Shown piece by piece: positions 33,956-44,929 of a stretch of DNA of 64,000 nt; position 1 is the stretch's first letter; the number at the start of each line of letters is the position of its first letter. Where the stretch lies: assembly GCA_038030265.1 (NCBI GenBank), contig CM075940.1:12400001-12464000 (forward strand). The letters are read 5' to 3'. The stretch is from Corythucha ciliata (lineage: Eukaryota; Arthropoda; Insecta; Hemiptera; Tingidae). The position numbers were made by a program, and so were the translations under genes. The notes beneath the pieces were generated by a model. That model was not told where the DNA came from. It searched no databases and saw only the letters and a list, made by a program, of their open reading frames with translations.

Positions 33956-34240
33956 CCGTTTGTTATTGAAGTGTAATTTGATTTATTTTGCTCCATGGTA
34001 GAAGTTACAATGTTGAGGTCAGTGTAGTGCAGTCCACGTTTTATAAGTATGGCACACCCTCCGTAGCCGTCGGCCCTAGGGCAGTGCATCATGTTATAGC
34101 CGTTAACTGTAACCTTAGAATTTGGACGAAGCCATATTTCAGATAAGATGGCTATGTCTATGGAGTTCTCAGCTAGAAGGACTTCTAGTTTGCTCTTGTT
34201 GGCATTTATCGATCTTATATTTCACTGTAAGATATTCATA
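33956..34240 (-). pseudogene. Element E ORF2: N-terminal endonuclease segment
   Basis: Upstream of the long frame, minus-strand codons beginning with ATG near 34240 give MNILQ, a TGA stop, then NIRSINANKSKLEVLL. These continue with AILSEIWLRPNSK (catalytic Glu) and DGYGGCAILIKRG. The stop replaces the tryptophan or equivalent residue seen at this position in element B (QWNSRS). A frameshift near 33965 connects it to the downstream frame. Confidence 0.75.
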
Positions 34241-34312
34241 TTGTTGGAGTGAGAGAAAAAGTTTGAGATAATTATATATCTAGTGGTGTTTTTTTTTTTT
34301 TTTTTTGCTTAC

Positions 34313-35760
34313 CTATTTGTCGACTCCTGAACCAAGGTTTTCTAGCTCCTTGGCATTCTTCAATTCTTTTTGCAAGTTTAAGACTGATTCTTGGATAGTG
34401 TGGAGTGATTTTGTATGTTTCGACAAACTTTGGACTTGTAAATCATTTAGGATGTTGAGGATTGTTGAAAGTTTTCCCTCTGTAATCTGTTGAACAGATG
34501 TTTGGTGGTTTTCGGAATATTTGCTGCAATTTGCCGCTCCGAAAGAGACTCCTATTAGAGGTTTTGGAGCTAATCGAGGCGATTTACTTTTAATCATACC
34601 TTGTACTTCTTGGGTTTCGGGTAGTGGGGGGAAATCGTCGTCTGTGTAATCCTGTGTCGAGTTGTTTGGCATGGATGCCCTATCCCTCTTGCGCTTCAGT
34701 TTTGGGTGGAGGCTTGAAGAAGCAGATACACTGAAATCGTGGGCCTGGTGTATTGATTTGTATTGGTTTCCGAGTTACTTAATACGGCAAATCGGTTGTA
34801 CGTTACTTCCGCATAACTGGTTCGTACACTTCTTTCTTTAAGTTTTTTGGCTGACGCTACGAAAATTGCAAATTTTTTGTCATTTGCCTTGTGTGCTCCA
34901 CCACAGTTTACGCATGTTGGGGGTTTGTCTAAGCTTTCGCATTCCACATTTGAGGGCATTTCTCCACAATGATTGCACCTTTGACGGCTCTTGCATTGGG
35001 ACGTACTATGACCGAATCTTTGGCATTTTTGACATTGTCGAACTGATGGTATATACGACTCTACTCGACATCTCGCTCCATAAATAGAAACATATTTTGG
35101 TAAGCTTTGGCTTTTGAAAGCTACTATACATGTACCCAATGTTATTGACTGTTTTGTGCCGTTTTCATGATCCTTCAATTTCGTAATTCTTTTTACACTT
35201 TTTACAGGAACTTCAGACGCCATTACCTCCATTAATTCATCTGTACTGAGTGAAGGGTCGACGTGACGTATAACTCCTGTGACGCTGACTCGATGATCCG
35301 GCATGCAACATATTACTTTCTTATCTCTCAAGACGTTGTTTTGTATCATGTCGTTGGCACTAGAGAAGTTATTAAATTCGATTTTTATCCTATTTATGCC
35401 AGTTGCAACTATGTTGCTTACGCTGTTTATGAATCTCTGATTTGTCCCGTAAATCCATTTCCCAAATGTCATTGGGTGTATTTTTCCTAAATTACCATCT
35501 ATGCCTTCTGCGAAGACAATGAAAGGACCTTTATCGGTCGGTTTAAATCTGTTTTTTGTCAAAAGGTTGAAGCATTCTTCCTGACTTTTCTTTTTACTAT
35601 GACTAATGCTTTGATTAGAGGCAGTTAATTGAGATGTGAGACTAGAATTTGTAGGTTGATTATTCATATTTGATGTTGTTAGGTTCAAACTAGATTGTGT
35701 TGTACCTGAATGTGCGATTGGAAGGTTTGGGGGTGTGCCCCCCTCACCCCTCATCGTCAT
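34313..35760 (-). pseudogene. Element E ORF1 (gag-like, three zinc knuckles), frameshifted
   Basis: Frame 35760-34696 (354 codons) begins with a Ser/Thr/Asn-rich N-terminus and includes GPFIVFAEGIDGN, the position equivalent to RRYGPFP in element A. A VTGVIRHVDPSLSTDELME block aligns with the RGIIRGVDKS block of elements A and B. Zinc knuckles follow as CQKCQRFGHSTSQC, CNHCGEMPSNVEC and CVNCGGAHKAND. A shift at about 34690 moves to the frame 34672-34313, which has a TDDDFPPLP patch and a C-terminal coiled-coil-like stretch with heptad Leu residues (about residues 70-115). The role is RNA binding and RNP assembly. Confidence 0.82.
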
Positions 35761-35983
35761 CCATCTAAGAACCGTTAAAACTGTACTATTTTACTTTTTA
35801 TTTGTTTATTTTATTTTTTTTAACGCTAAATTTCAAGTGAACGATTGAATGAAAAAATGACTATAAATTTGGATTTAGATACGTGGGTTTGAAACCTGGA
35901 AGAAAACTAGAATTATAAAATAGAGAATATAGAAGAGCTCTCCGATTATGATGTTTCTCGTTCAAAGGACAAGACAAGACTGT

Positions 35984-36940
35984 CTTTCTTGGAATTCACA
36001 TTGAAAGAACGAGCGACGGAAGTTTTGTTATTGACCAAAAGGAAAAAATTGAAAACATTCTGGCAGAATTTGGAATGATGGACGCAGCTGGAATGCCTGT
36101 TGAAAGACAATAAAAAGTACCAGGAAGCAGTGGGGGCATTGCTCTAAATCGCCACTATCTCACGCCTACTATGAAGGACGAGTAATCCTCGAAACGTCGA
36201 CTGTAACGGTTTTTCTGGATGTTAGCCACATAAAATGGTCACGATGAACCAAGAATTAGCTTTTTCTCAATTTTAGCCTCGAATGAGATCCTCTCGCCAA
36301 CCATTCATTCATGTATAATTACGCAGCTAAGCGTCATTCGCCGGTCTTGGTTAAGTCAATGGTTGGAATTTACAGATTTTGACCCCAATTCCACGAATTT
36401 GGCACTTGAAGAAATCAATTTCGCGGTTTTGGTCCATTTAAACCTCTAATTTGGCGAAATCGGCTCTCTCAAAACCAAATATTGCGGGTTTTACTTACTC
36501 AAAAAACCGATTTCCCAGGATTGACTCCTTTTAAAGTCAATTTTGGGTTGACTAATTCAAAACTCAAATTTCAAGGGATTTTGTCTCATCAAAAAAGCCC
36601 CTCCCTCTAGACAGGTCAGTCTGTCCCTGAAATCACGCTGTCTTCTGAGAGCCTGTTGAGGACTACAACTTGACTTGACAGGCGTGTGAGTCCCTGACGA
36701 GGAACTTTCTTTTAAGGTCTAAATTAGTTTGTCTGGCTTGCTAATAAACCAATGCCCATGAGTCTTGCTGGCTAAAAATCAGGAATCATGAAATAATTGT
36801 GCGTAACTCTTTGGAATATTAGAACAATAATGGAAGAACACATCTCAGCCGTGAAACACTGAAAACAAAAACATTAAAAAATCAGCAATATCTGAACATA
36901 TGTACAGCCTACCCTATCAATTTTGGTTAAAGTTTTCAAA
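35984..36940. repeat. Right copy of the 956-bp direct repeat flanking element E
   Basis: It matches 30687-31642 end to end. Representative differences are AACGAGCG against AATGAGCG near the start, CCACATAA against CCATATAA, TTTCAAGGG against TTTCACGGG, and GAAATAATT against GAAATATTT. The left edge joins the 5' end of element E, and the right edge joins element F. Confidence 0.93.
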
Positions 36941-37041
36941 TAGCAATAATCGCACCTCAGTAATACTTCATTGGTTACGATAATGCCACTGCGCAAGGTT
37001 TTTTTCGATCCAGGAAAAGACCGGAGGCTCTGGTGATTAAG

Positions 37042-37734
37042 ATGTCGGAGAGCCTGACATACTCAGGCATCCTGAAGAACCTTCGTGAGAAGGTGAGACC
37101 AGAGGATACAAGTACGGAAATCCGGTCAATTAGGAAGACGGTAAAGGGGGACGTGTTGCTGGAGCTTGGGGGGACTTCTGAGCTCTCAGAGCCATTTCGA
37201 GCCGCAGTCTGTGGAGCTATAGGCGATCCGGAGGCGGTAAAGGATCTGGCTCACCGTATGACCATCGAGATCCGGGATCTTGACGCGCTAACGACGGAGG
37301 AAGAAGTCAGGAAAGCTCTGGAAGGAAAACTGCAGGGGAAAGAAGGGGTGATGAAAATATTCCTAACTAACCCCAATAGCCAGCAGCAGCGAATGGCAGT
37401 TGTTGAGATGGCGGAGAAGGAGGCCAGATTACTGCTAACAACGGCCAGAATTCGTATCGGCTGGATTAACTGCAGAATAAGACAGAGCGTGGAAGTGCCT
37501 CGGTGTTTTAATTGCCTAGGGTACGGGCACATAGCCAGAGGGTGTACAGGCCCCAACCGAGCGAACGTCTGTTTCAGATGCGGATCGGTGGGACACAAAG
37601 GGGCAGAATGTAAGGGCGTAGAGAAGTGTGTACTACGCACAGAGCTTGGATTAGAAGCTACTCATACGGCAGGTCGGAAAGGGTGTGCTGCGTTCCAGCA
37701 GGCCCTAAAGGATGCTAAAGGACGATCAACATGA
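37042..37734 (+). CDS. Element F ORF1: gag-like protein with CCHC zinc knuckles
   Basis: I chose the ATG at 37042; an upstream in-frame GTG at 37033 is less likely. The frame is intact to the TGA at 37732. A helical N-terminal half includes ALTTEEEVRKALEGKL, followed by a domain with RIRIGWINCRIRQSVEVPRC. The knuckles are CFNCLGYGHIARGC, CFRCGSVGHKGAEC and a more diverged third with a H-x-GRKGC ending. Proteins of this type bind the element RNA and form its RNP. The stop overlaps the ORF2 start as ATGA, an arrangement used for coupled translation in related elements. Confidence 0.9.
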   Translation: MSESLTYSGILKNLREKVRPEDTSTEIRSIRKTVKGDVLLELGGTSELSEPFRAAVCGAIGDPEAVKDLAHRMTIEIRDLDALTTEEEVRKALEGKLQGKEGVMKIFLTNPNSQQQRMAVVEMAEKEARLLLTTARIRIGWINCRIRQSVEVPRCFNCLGYGHIARGCTGPNRANVCFRCGSVGHKGAECKGVEKCVLRTELGLEATHTAGRKGCAAFQQALKDAKGRST

Positions 37735-38607
37735 TTAATATATTGCAGATTAATCTAAATAGAAGTAGGACGGCAAGCTCCCTTATGGATCAAGTTGTTC
37801 GAGAGAAAACAGCAGATCTGGTAATAGTAAGTGAACAATACACGTTCGAGGAGAGAGGATCAAGTTGGTTCACAGACCCATCAGGTACGGCGGCTATATG
37901 GGTAGTAAACAGACCGGCAGTTCCCATAGAGAAACATGGGGTAGGCTCGGGCTATGTTTGGATCAGCAGTAGAGGGGTGACGTACCTCAGCTGCTACTTA
38001 ACTCCAAACGAGTCGATTGCGGGTTTTGAAGCTAGACTCGCCAGTATAGAGGATGAAGCCCGCGAGGTGAGGGGAATATTGCTTATCACTGGTGATTTTA
38101 ATGCCAAAGCAATGGGGTGAGCCTATCCCGGACGGTCGAGCCCGAAGAGTAATGGATATGATATCTAGACTTGGATTAGTAGTATTGAACCAAGGAGAAG
38201 CACCAACGTTTCGCCGAGCTGGATGTACGGGCACCAGACCGGATATTACCATGAGTACAGAGAGTCTTGCAGGGCAAATAAGGGGATGGCAGGTCTTTGA
38301 GGATTACTCTGCCAGTGACCATCAATACCTGGGATACCGTTTAGGGGGACACTTAACGAAACTTGAGTCAGCCTCGCCTCCACGTTGGAACACCGCGAGG
38401 TTGGATTTAGAGGTGCTGGACACAATGCCAGTTATGGGAAAGCGGGTTCTGCAACGAATGGAGACAGAAAAAGCGGGAGGTTCTCAAGATTTGGTTGCAG
38501 CAACAATGAAATTGCTGACCAGGGTATGTGAGTGCTCTATGCCAAAAAAGCGTGGTATGTGGAACCGACGACCAATGTACTGGTGGAGTGAACAACTCGC
38601 AGACTGA
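37731..38607 (+). pseudogene. Element F ORF2: endonuclease domain, frameshifted
   Basis: ATG at 37731 overlaps the ORF1 stop. The first frame reads ILQINLNRSRTA, VIVSEQY (catalytic Glu), YLSCYLTPNES and LLITGDFNAKAMG, then stops at 38120. The shifted frame (from about 38092) continues RRVMDMISRLGLVVLN, TRPDITMST and SASDHQYLG with the catalytic Asp-His. The linker ends at an in-frame TGA (38605-38607), after which the same frame stays open. The domain would nick the target site. Confidence 0.86.
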
Positions 38608-40677
38608 AGGAGGAACTGTTTTCGCCTCAGAAGGCTAGTCCAACGAGCCAGAGGGAGTGCCGCTTTTTCGCAGAGGAAGGTGGAGCAGTACAGGGCCGCT
38701 TGGCGTGCTCTTAAAGTGGTCATAGCTGAGAGTAAGGCTAGGAAGTGGAAAGAGCTTTGCAGCGATATTGAGAACGACCCTTGGGGTCTGGGATACAGGC
38801 TGGTTCTACAAAAGCTAAAAGGAATGGACTCCACAGCTGAAATGCCAGTTGAGGTCAAGAAGAGGATAGTGGACGAGCTGTTTCCAACGCACGAAGTGGA
38901 GGATCGAGCGCTAGTTGCGGTGACTCCCAGTGATATACCACTGTTCACTACGAGTGATCTGCAGGAGGCGGCAAAGTCAATGAGGAACCGGAAGGCTCCA
39001 GGCCCGGATGGGATCCCGGTTGAAATACTGAAGATCGTTTCTAAAAGTCACCCAGACGTTCTTTTGCAAATGTATAATGCGTGCTTGGTAGATGGTGTGT
39101 TCCCGGAACGTTGGAAGACAGCGAAGCTGGTCCTCATCGGGAAAGGTAAAGGAGACCCAAACACAGCGTCAGCCCATAGACCGCTATGCATGCTGGACAC
39201 TGCTGGAGAGCTGTTTGAGAAACTGCTAAAAAAAAGAACCCTCGAGGCAGTTGCTGCGGCAGGAGGGCTTTCACCGAGGCAACACGGGTTCAGAGTGGGT
39301 AGGTCCACTTTAGATGCGGTGAGAGAAGTGGTAACGGCTGCACAAGCAGCGAAAACAGGAAACCATTGGTCCCGTGAACTCTGCATGGCGGTCACTCTGG
39401 ATGTCAGGAATGCTTTCAATTCGGCGAAATGGAGAGACATCTTGCAGGCTCTGAAAGAAGATTTTCGAATTCCGGGGTACCTGTACCGTGTTTTGCAAGA
39501 CTACCTATCCGAGCGATGGGTGACGTTTAGCACGCGGGTGGGGACAAGAAAGAAGCGGATTACCTCAGGTGCAGCTCAAGGTTCGGTCCTTGGGGCGGAC
39601 CTATGGAACATTAATTACGACGGGATTCTACGTTTGGATATGCCGGAGGGGGTTTTCCTGGTAGGGAACGCTGACGATGTCGTCATTGTCCTAACAGCTC
39701 GAGTTCATTGTCCTAACAGCTCGAGAATTCTGGAGTGGATGGAGTCCAGATCGTTGTCACTGGCTGTTCAAAAGACGGAAATCGTGCTTTTTACTTCGAA
39801 GCGTATAGAAAGGGGAATAACAATGAAGATTGAAGGCCAGGAGATAGTAGCGGCTCTGGCAATTAATTACCTTGGAGTTATGCTAGATGGAAAGCTCACA
39901 TTTTGAGCCCACATAAGCAAGGCAGCGGACAAAACAGCAATCGTAGTGGGAAAGCTCAGTAGGCTTATGGCCAATGTGCAGGGTCCATCCCCAGCAAAGA
40001 GGAGGCTCCTAATGAGTACGGCAGAAGCTGAGGTCTGGGCTGAGGCACTGGAGTGCGAGAAATACCGGATTAGATTGAACTCAGTTCAAAGGAAAGGCAC
40101 GTTAAGGATATGCAGTGCATACAGAACAGTTTCTGGTCCTGCTGTTCAGGTAGTAGCGGGTGTTGTGCCGATCGACATCCTGGCCGGTGAGAAACGGAGA
40201 ATATATCTGCGCAAGGGAGAGCAAGACCCGCGGACAGTAAGGAAAGAAGAGAGAAAACGGTCGATCCAGCTCTGGCAAGCGCGATGGAACGAGGAGAGTA
40301 GAGGGCGGTGGACAGCAAGACTGATTGTTGATGTTGAGGGGTGGACCAATAGAAATCACGGAGAGGTGGGGTATTACATGACACAGTTTCTAACTGGTCA
40401 TGGGTACTTTCGTTCCTTTCTGGCAAGGATAGGGAAAGTGGCTGACGGCCAGTGCAGATACTGCCTCATAGAGGACGACGATGTCCATCATACATTCTTT
40501 GTATGTTCGAAATGGTGGGACCCCAGGGGCTAGCTCGTTGCCCGCATCGGGGAATTATACCCGGAAACTGTGGCAACAAAAATGTTGGAAAGCAAGGAGG
40601 GCTGGGATGCCGTAAGTACCTATCTATGCGCGGTTCTCAAAGCGAAGGAGTTGAATAGAAAGCGAGAGAGGGATTAA
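38608..40677 (+). pseudogene. Element F ORF2: reverse transcriptase and C-terminal zinc finger, three stops in ORF2
   Basis: The frame carries R1-type NDPWGLGYRLVLQKL, RKAPGPDGIPVEILK, AHRPLCMLDTAGELFEKLL, HGFRVGRSTLDAVREV, motif A at AVTLDVRNAFNSAKW and SGAAQGSVLGADLWN. The catalytic YADD box reads NADD (39667-39678). A TGA at 39904 and a TAG at 40531 interrupt it, but the same frame continues to 40677. The finger CRYCLIEDDDVHHTFFVC lies near 40455-40510. Right after NADD a 21-base segment is tandemly duplicated (39683 and 39705) where residues expected between palm and thumb are missing. Confidence 0.86.
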
Positions 40678-40926
40678 AAAAGTAAAAGGAGGGGGCTTCA
40701 TGAGTGGATAAGAAGAAAACTAGGTGGGGCCTTCAAGGGCTATAAAAGGATTGTCCTGAAGTAATACTGAAAGGTGGTCCCGGGGCAGTCCTATAAAAGA
40801 GGCAGTAGGAAGGTTGTTTTAGTCGGTATACCTCCGGTGAGTCCGACACGAAGGGTGAGGAGACTCGTAGCTCCTCACTGTCAGTCCATAAAGGATTTCA
40901 CCAACCTCACACAAAAAAAAAAAAAA
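40678..40926 (+). other. Element F 3' untranslated region and poly(A)
   Basis: Noncoding sequence follows the ORF2 end and closes with AACCTCACAC and a run of 14 A. A stem is visible as GGTGAGGAGACTCG...CTCCTCACTG (about 40854-40880). Confidence 0.7.
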
Positions 40927-43900
40927 CAATATCAGCAGTAGAAGCTTCGTGGAAGAAATGGAAGGTCCGAGAAGCCATTGAAATAAATTGAAGGAATTCA
41001 AACACCAGATGCCTGGATGCCTCTTAATGAAAACTTGATAATACGATAACCAAAAGAACGTCTAAGATTCAGTTACTGATGCCTTCAAATAACTATTTCT
41101 CTTACCAACGGGAAGAAATTGATACCCCCGCCCCCCACCATTCAACACATGACGATACCTCCAGCCCAGGACGGTGAAAGCTCAGAAAAAGAAGAAGAAG
41201 GAGCAGAAAAAAGAAGCCAAAAACCTATGAAATGAATCCTAACTTCAAGGAAGGAATATATTGTATTGTTGTGAAACATCAAAACAATATAAAAAAAAAG
41301 TATAATCAGCAATGTTCTCACACTGCATCTACACGTTGGTAGGATCGCAGCAGGTAGCTTTTTCAGGCCAAGTGTGCCAGAGCTAGCCCAGTCGTGAAAA
41401 AAGAGCGGGAGGGCCGATTCAATCTTTATTCAATCCATATCGACTCCTTCATTCGTATTTCGATCCACGTTCGGTTGAAAGTAATTTCCGTCCATTTGAG
41501 TGGAACGTTTGTAAGTACGAAATGGATACTTTCATGGTCCGTATATAAATAAATTAAATGATTCTACAAAGATAAAACTATTTTTTGTTGTAATCAATAC
41601 AAATCTAGTGTCATTCTGAAGAGGTTGGCTTCAAATAATTATAGGACTTTATATTATCATTCCAAAGCAAAAAATATAAAAGGAAAAATGATAAATTTGC
41701 CCCCCCCCCCCAAATCGTTCAGCTCTCGGGCTCCAACTTGGGAAAAGCGCGCACATACTTCATCTTGTGTACATCCGCTGAACGGGGGAAGTCGCGTGAC
41801 CTGGAATTTCGAATGGAAGACTTTCAGTGCATTCAGAGTCGTCAAATTTCCATTGTTCACCTTGAAAAAAGTCAACGTTTTAACGGCAGAACTGAAGGGT
41901 TTTTGTGACCAAAAAAGTTAATCGCTTGAACGGCTTGAACCAATTTGTCACATCTAAAAAAGCCCTTGACTCAGAGGTCAAAGACTTATCAAGTTTCCCA
42001 GGTAAAATTGCCAGTCATTCAGCCCAGGTGTGTGGGGGGGGGGGGTCATCAAATGGATTTACTTCAATTCTGCCCAGCTCAGAAGTCCGACTGACATATT
42101 TTAAAAAGCGTCGAAAATGGCTAGCCAATAAGATTGGTTGTCTTAATGACAGGAGAGAGTCATTTGTTTGCGTCAGTTTTTATTTAATCGTTCGGCTGTC
42201 TTGATTTCCAGCTTGGATAAACTTTAAGGTTAGGGTCATTTGCGAAGTAATAAGAAGGGTATTTTTAGACTTTATACTTTAAAAAGTTTCTCATTATTAA
42301 TGAGACTTTATTGTTTTATTTATGAGAAGTTATTGAGCGGAGGTGAGAAGGAATAATTAAACAAAAAAGTTGAGCTGATGAGACATAATTATTAAAATCT
42401 ATGTTTTAATTAAGTGAGCAATGTTTAATGTAAAATGTAAAGAAATCAAGTTTTTTAAGGAAGAATGAATTTGATTTAAAGAGACGGAATAAACAAGAAA
42501 TCACATAAAAGCAATAGTATAGAAACGCAGAACAGTCCCAGACCCAAACATTGATCCGAGAATAATCCTTGAGATCTAGAAATTTTTGTTCTGGATTCAA
42601 GGAAGTTGCGTGGTTTACGGATCCTTGAACAAGGGAAAAAGATGGGAACTGAAGTTTTTAATTCCTTTTTATCATTGCCACCATTTCTTCAGATTTATCT
42701 TTGCCAACTACCTTGATTTATTCTGTCTAGCTGTCGAGACTCGTTGCTTCCCCCCCCCCCCATTCATACCTCTCATCCTGAAAAAGCTCTGTTCTTTAGA
42801 CCAGTCGTGTCAATTCCACGTGGATCCATCTTTTTCACGCCGTGAAAATATCTCTCTCTTTAGATTTTTATATTTTTCCCTCGTCTTCATTTTTTATTCC
42901 CCTTATTTTCCCACAAGTGAGTGTTCGGTTAACAAGGCTATCCTCGTCCTTTGGAAAAGATTTTGTTTTTGATCATTTTTTTTCTTTTCATTCAACTTCC
43001 CTGGAACTTTATACGTTGACATGCTCTTATTGGTTGTTTTCTACAACAAACCCCTCCCCCCTGTCTACACCCCCACGACCATTTCATTTCCAACGTCACA
43101 AAAAAAAAACCCTCAAGTAAGGATTCTAGAATTCACGCACTTTTAAACACGAGAATGATTGATGATTTCCTTTTTTAAAAAAGAAAGGGACAATTCTAGT
43201 TTTTAAAATGAAAGATCTATTTAAGTGCTTTTATAAGATAAATGAAGAATAAGAGAACAATACAAGAAAATTCATTTGTCTTCGTTTCGAGACGGAAAAA
43301 ATCAAGTGAGTCTCATATGTTTAATAAAAATTTTGATGAATCATTAAAAATACATTTTTACTCTCTGTCATTAACTATTAAAGTCTAATGACAACATAGG
43401 AATAAAGAAGGGGTTTCAAAGTAGGTACTTTAAAAATTGATCTCTGTCTGATTGGTGAAGGAGAGGGGGAGGGGCTATTGTGCAAAATTATCAGAGTAAA
43501 GCATGCACTGTAAAAATTATTATTTTTTTCTTTAGGTAAGCGGGTTTTCGCTTTTAAAACGGGTAAGCTCTGCTAAACCACCTGAAAACAACTCACTGTC
43601 CCGGAACGTGAGCCACATTTTAAAGCGCCGCGAAACTTCTAGTATAGGACTTGAGGTCTGACGGTTTAGTAGTGTGAAGGCAGGAAGGATGAGACGAGGA
43701 AGCCGATGAGGAGAGGGGATTGTGTTTAACGGCACCCTTTTTCCAAGAAGTATGTTCGAAGACTTCGAATCAGACGATGAGAAAACGATGCGAGGAACCG
43801 TTGAACCAAGAAAAAACGCAATTTCTTGATAATAGAATTCTAAAACTGCACAAAAGTTGTACTTACTCTTGCTGAGAAACTTGTGCATACTCTACTAATA

Positions 43901-44929
43901 ATACGGAATGGTAAAAACGCAAATGAAATCACTGGATGACAACGGGTGGATACGTGGAGAGAGCAAATAGGGTGATCCACCCTATCCATGCTTCTATCAA
44001 TAAGTCATTTTATTGTTGGCCCTGAAGAAAACCAGTTTGATTGCTGAGTAGTTATACCTCATGGGGCAATAAACCTCGTTCCCAAACTGGATTTAAATGT
44101 CTTGAAATCAGATTCCAAGACCTCCAGGCTAGAAGACAGAGGGGGGGGGGCATGGTCGGTTTGTGGTCGATTATAGGAGCGATTCCTGAGTCTTAGAATT
44201 CCATACCACGGTTCCGCAGCTAGTTTGATAGTTTCTACATCAAATGGCTAATTTTTTTATTATCTTTTTTTCAGGTGAATTGCTAGTCAATTGGGTTGGG
44301 TGGAAATAAAAACAATCTACAGGCTTTCAGCCCCCAATAGAATCTGATCTGTGTAGATATTCTCGTAACATCAACAACTCGTCACCTCAGATCTTCTATT
44401 TGGAGACAAGAGACTGGCAAGGACGACGACAAATTAGAGTCAGAATGCTCGCCTATCGCACATTAACGCCTTGCCACTCAGAACACAGTGAACTGGTCAG
44501 CAACGCGAAGAAATCATGACAAGCGGACTGTTGTGTAACTCTGACGTCACCAGCTCGTGCATTCGTTCCACCTTGTATCATTGTTCGGTGTGATGCCATG
44601 TGCGTTTAATTAACTGCGGGGTTATTCAAGTTCTGCTTTTTCTAAGTTTGTGCTCTCGTTTAATAAATCAGTCAATTTAGGAGTTGAAATGAATTTTTCC
44701 CTTGTCCGACACACAGAAAATTACACGGACCGCAGTCCGCGGCGTCAGTTCGCGTTCTGTGTGGTGGAGTCTCTAGACAAGAAAGCCATGGGCTTAGCCA
44801 GAGGGGGGGGCAGGGGTAGGCAGCTGCCCTCTCCTAGACTCGAAAGTCGACGAATTTCTGTTGCTCATAAAACGAATTTCGCAAGAACGACACAATTCAA
44901 AGACCAATTTCGGCGCCCTAAAATCTGAC
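40927..44929. other. AT-rich sequence without a recognised gene
   Basis: No domain-bearing frame was seen. C runs (41700-41711, about 42751-42760) and G runs (about 42033, 44142, 44802) occur. A patch near 44788-44835 with GGCTTAGCCAGAGG, a G run and GGCAGCTGCCC resembles the GC-rich edge of some DNA-transposon-like repeats and precedes the minisatellite. I could not confirm a terminal repeat. Confidence 0.45.

Larger units (their letters stand above)
31643..35983 (-). mobile_element. I-type non-LTR element E (minus strand), RT core deleted and 3'-truncated
   Basis: On the minus strand the order is a 5' untranslated region (35761-35983), ORF1 with zinc knuckles (34313-35760) and ORF2 (31643-34240) with endonuclease, a partial RT and RNase H. 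The left boundary cuts the C-terminal zinc-finger region of ORF2 and there is no poly(A) tail, so the 3' end is missing. Both ends abut the two copies of a 956-bp direct repeat. ORF1, linker and RNase H are related to those of elements A and B. Confidence 0.88.
36941..40926 (+). mobile_element. R1/TRAS-type non-LTR retrotransposon F
   Basis: The element has two overlapping ORFs, ORF1 with three zinc knuckles (37042-37734) and ORF2 with endonuclease, RT and a C-terminal CCHC finger (37731-40677). A 3' untranslated region follows, ending in a 14-nt A run (40913-40926). The order, the lack of RNase H and the ATGA overlap of ORF1 and ORF2 fit the R1/TRAS group. It is nearly full length but dead: one frameshift in the endonuclease, three in-frame stops and an altered catalytic box. 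The 5' boundary is set at the edge of the neighbouring repeat and may be slightly off. Confidence 0.87.

Noticed and set aside
30687..36940. 956-bp direct repeats as LTRs of element E
   Set aside because: The repeats do not have TG/CA or AGTT-type ends, contain a Copia fragment and minisatellite units, and lack a primer binding site or polypurine tract next to them. Element E has LINE domains, not LTR-element domains.
41090..41230. Short Pro- and Glu/Lys-rich open stretch
   Set aside because: Low-complexity codons around a C run and GAA repeats, without a start context or any domain.
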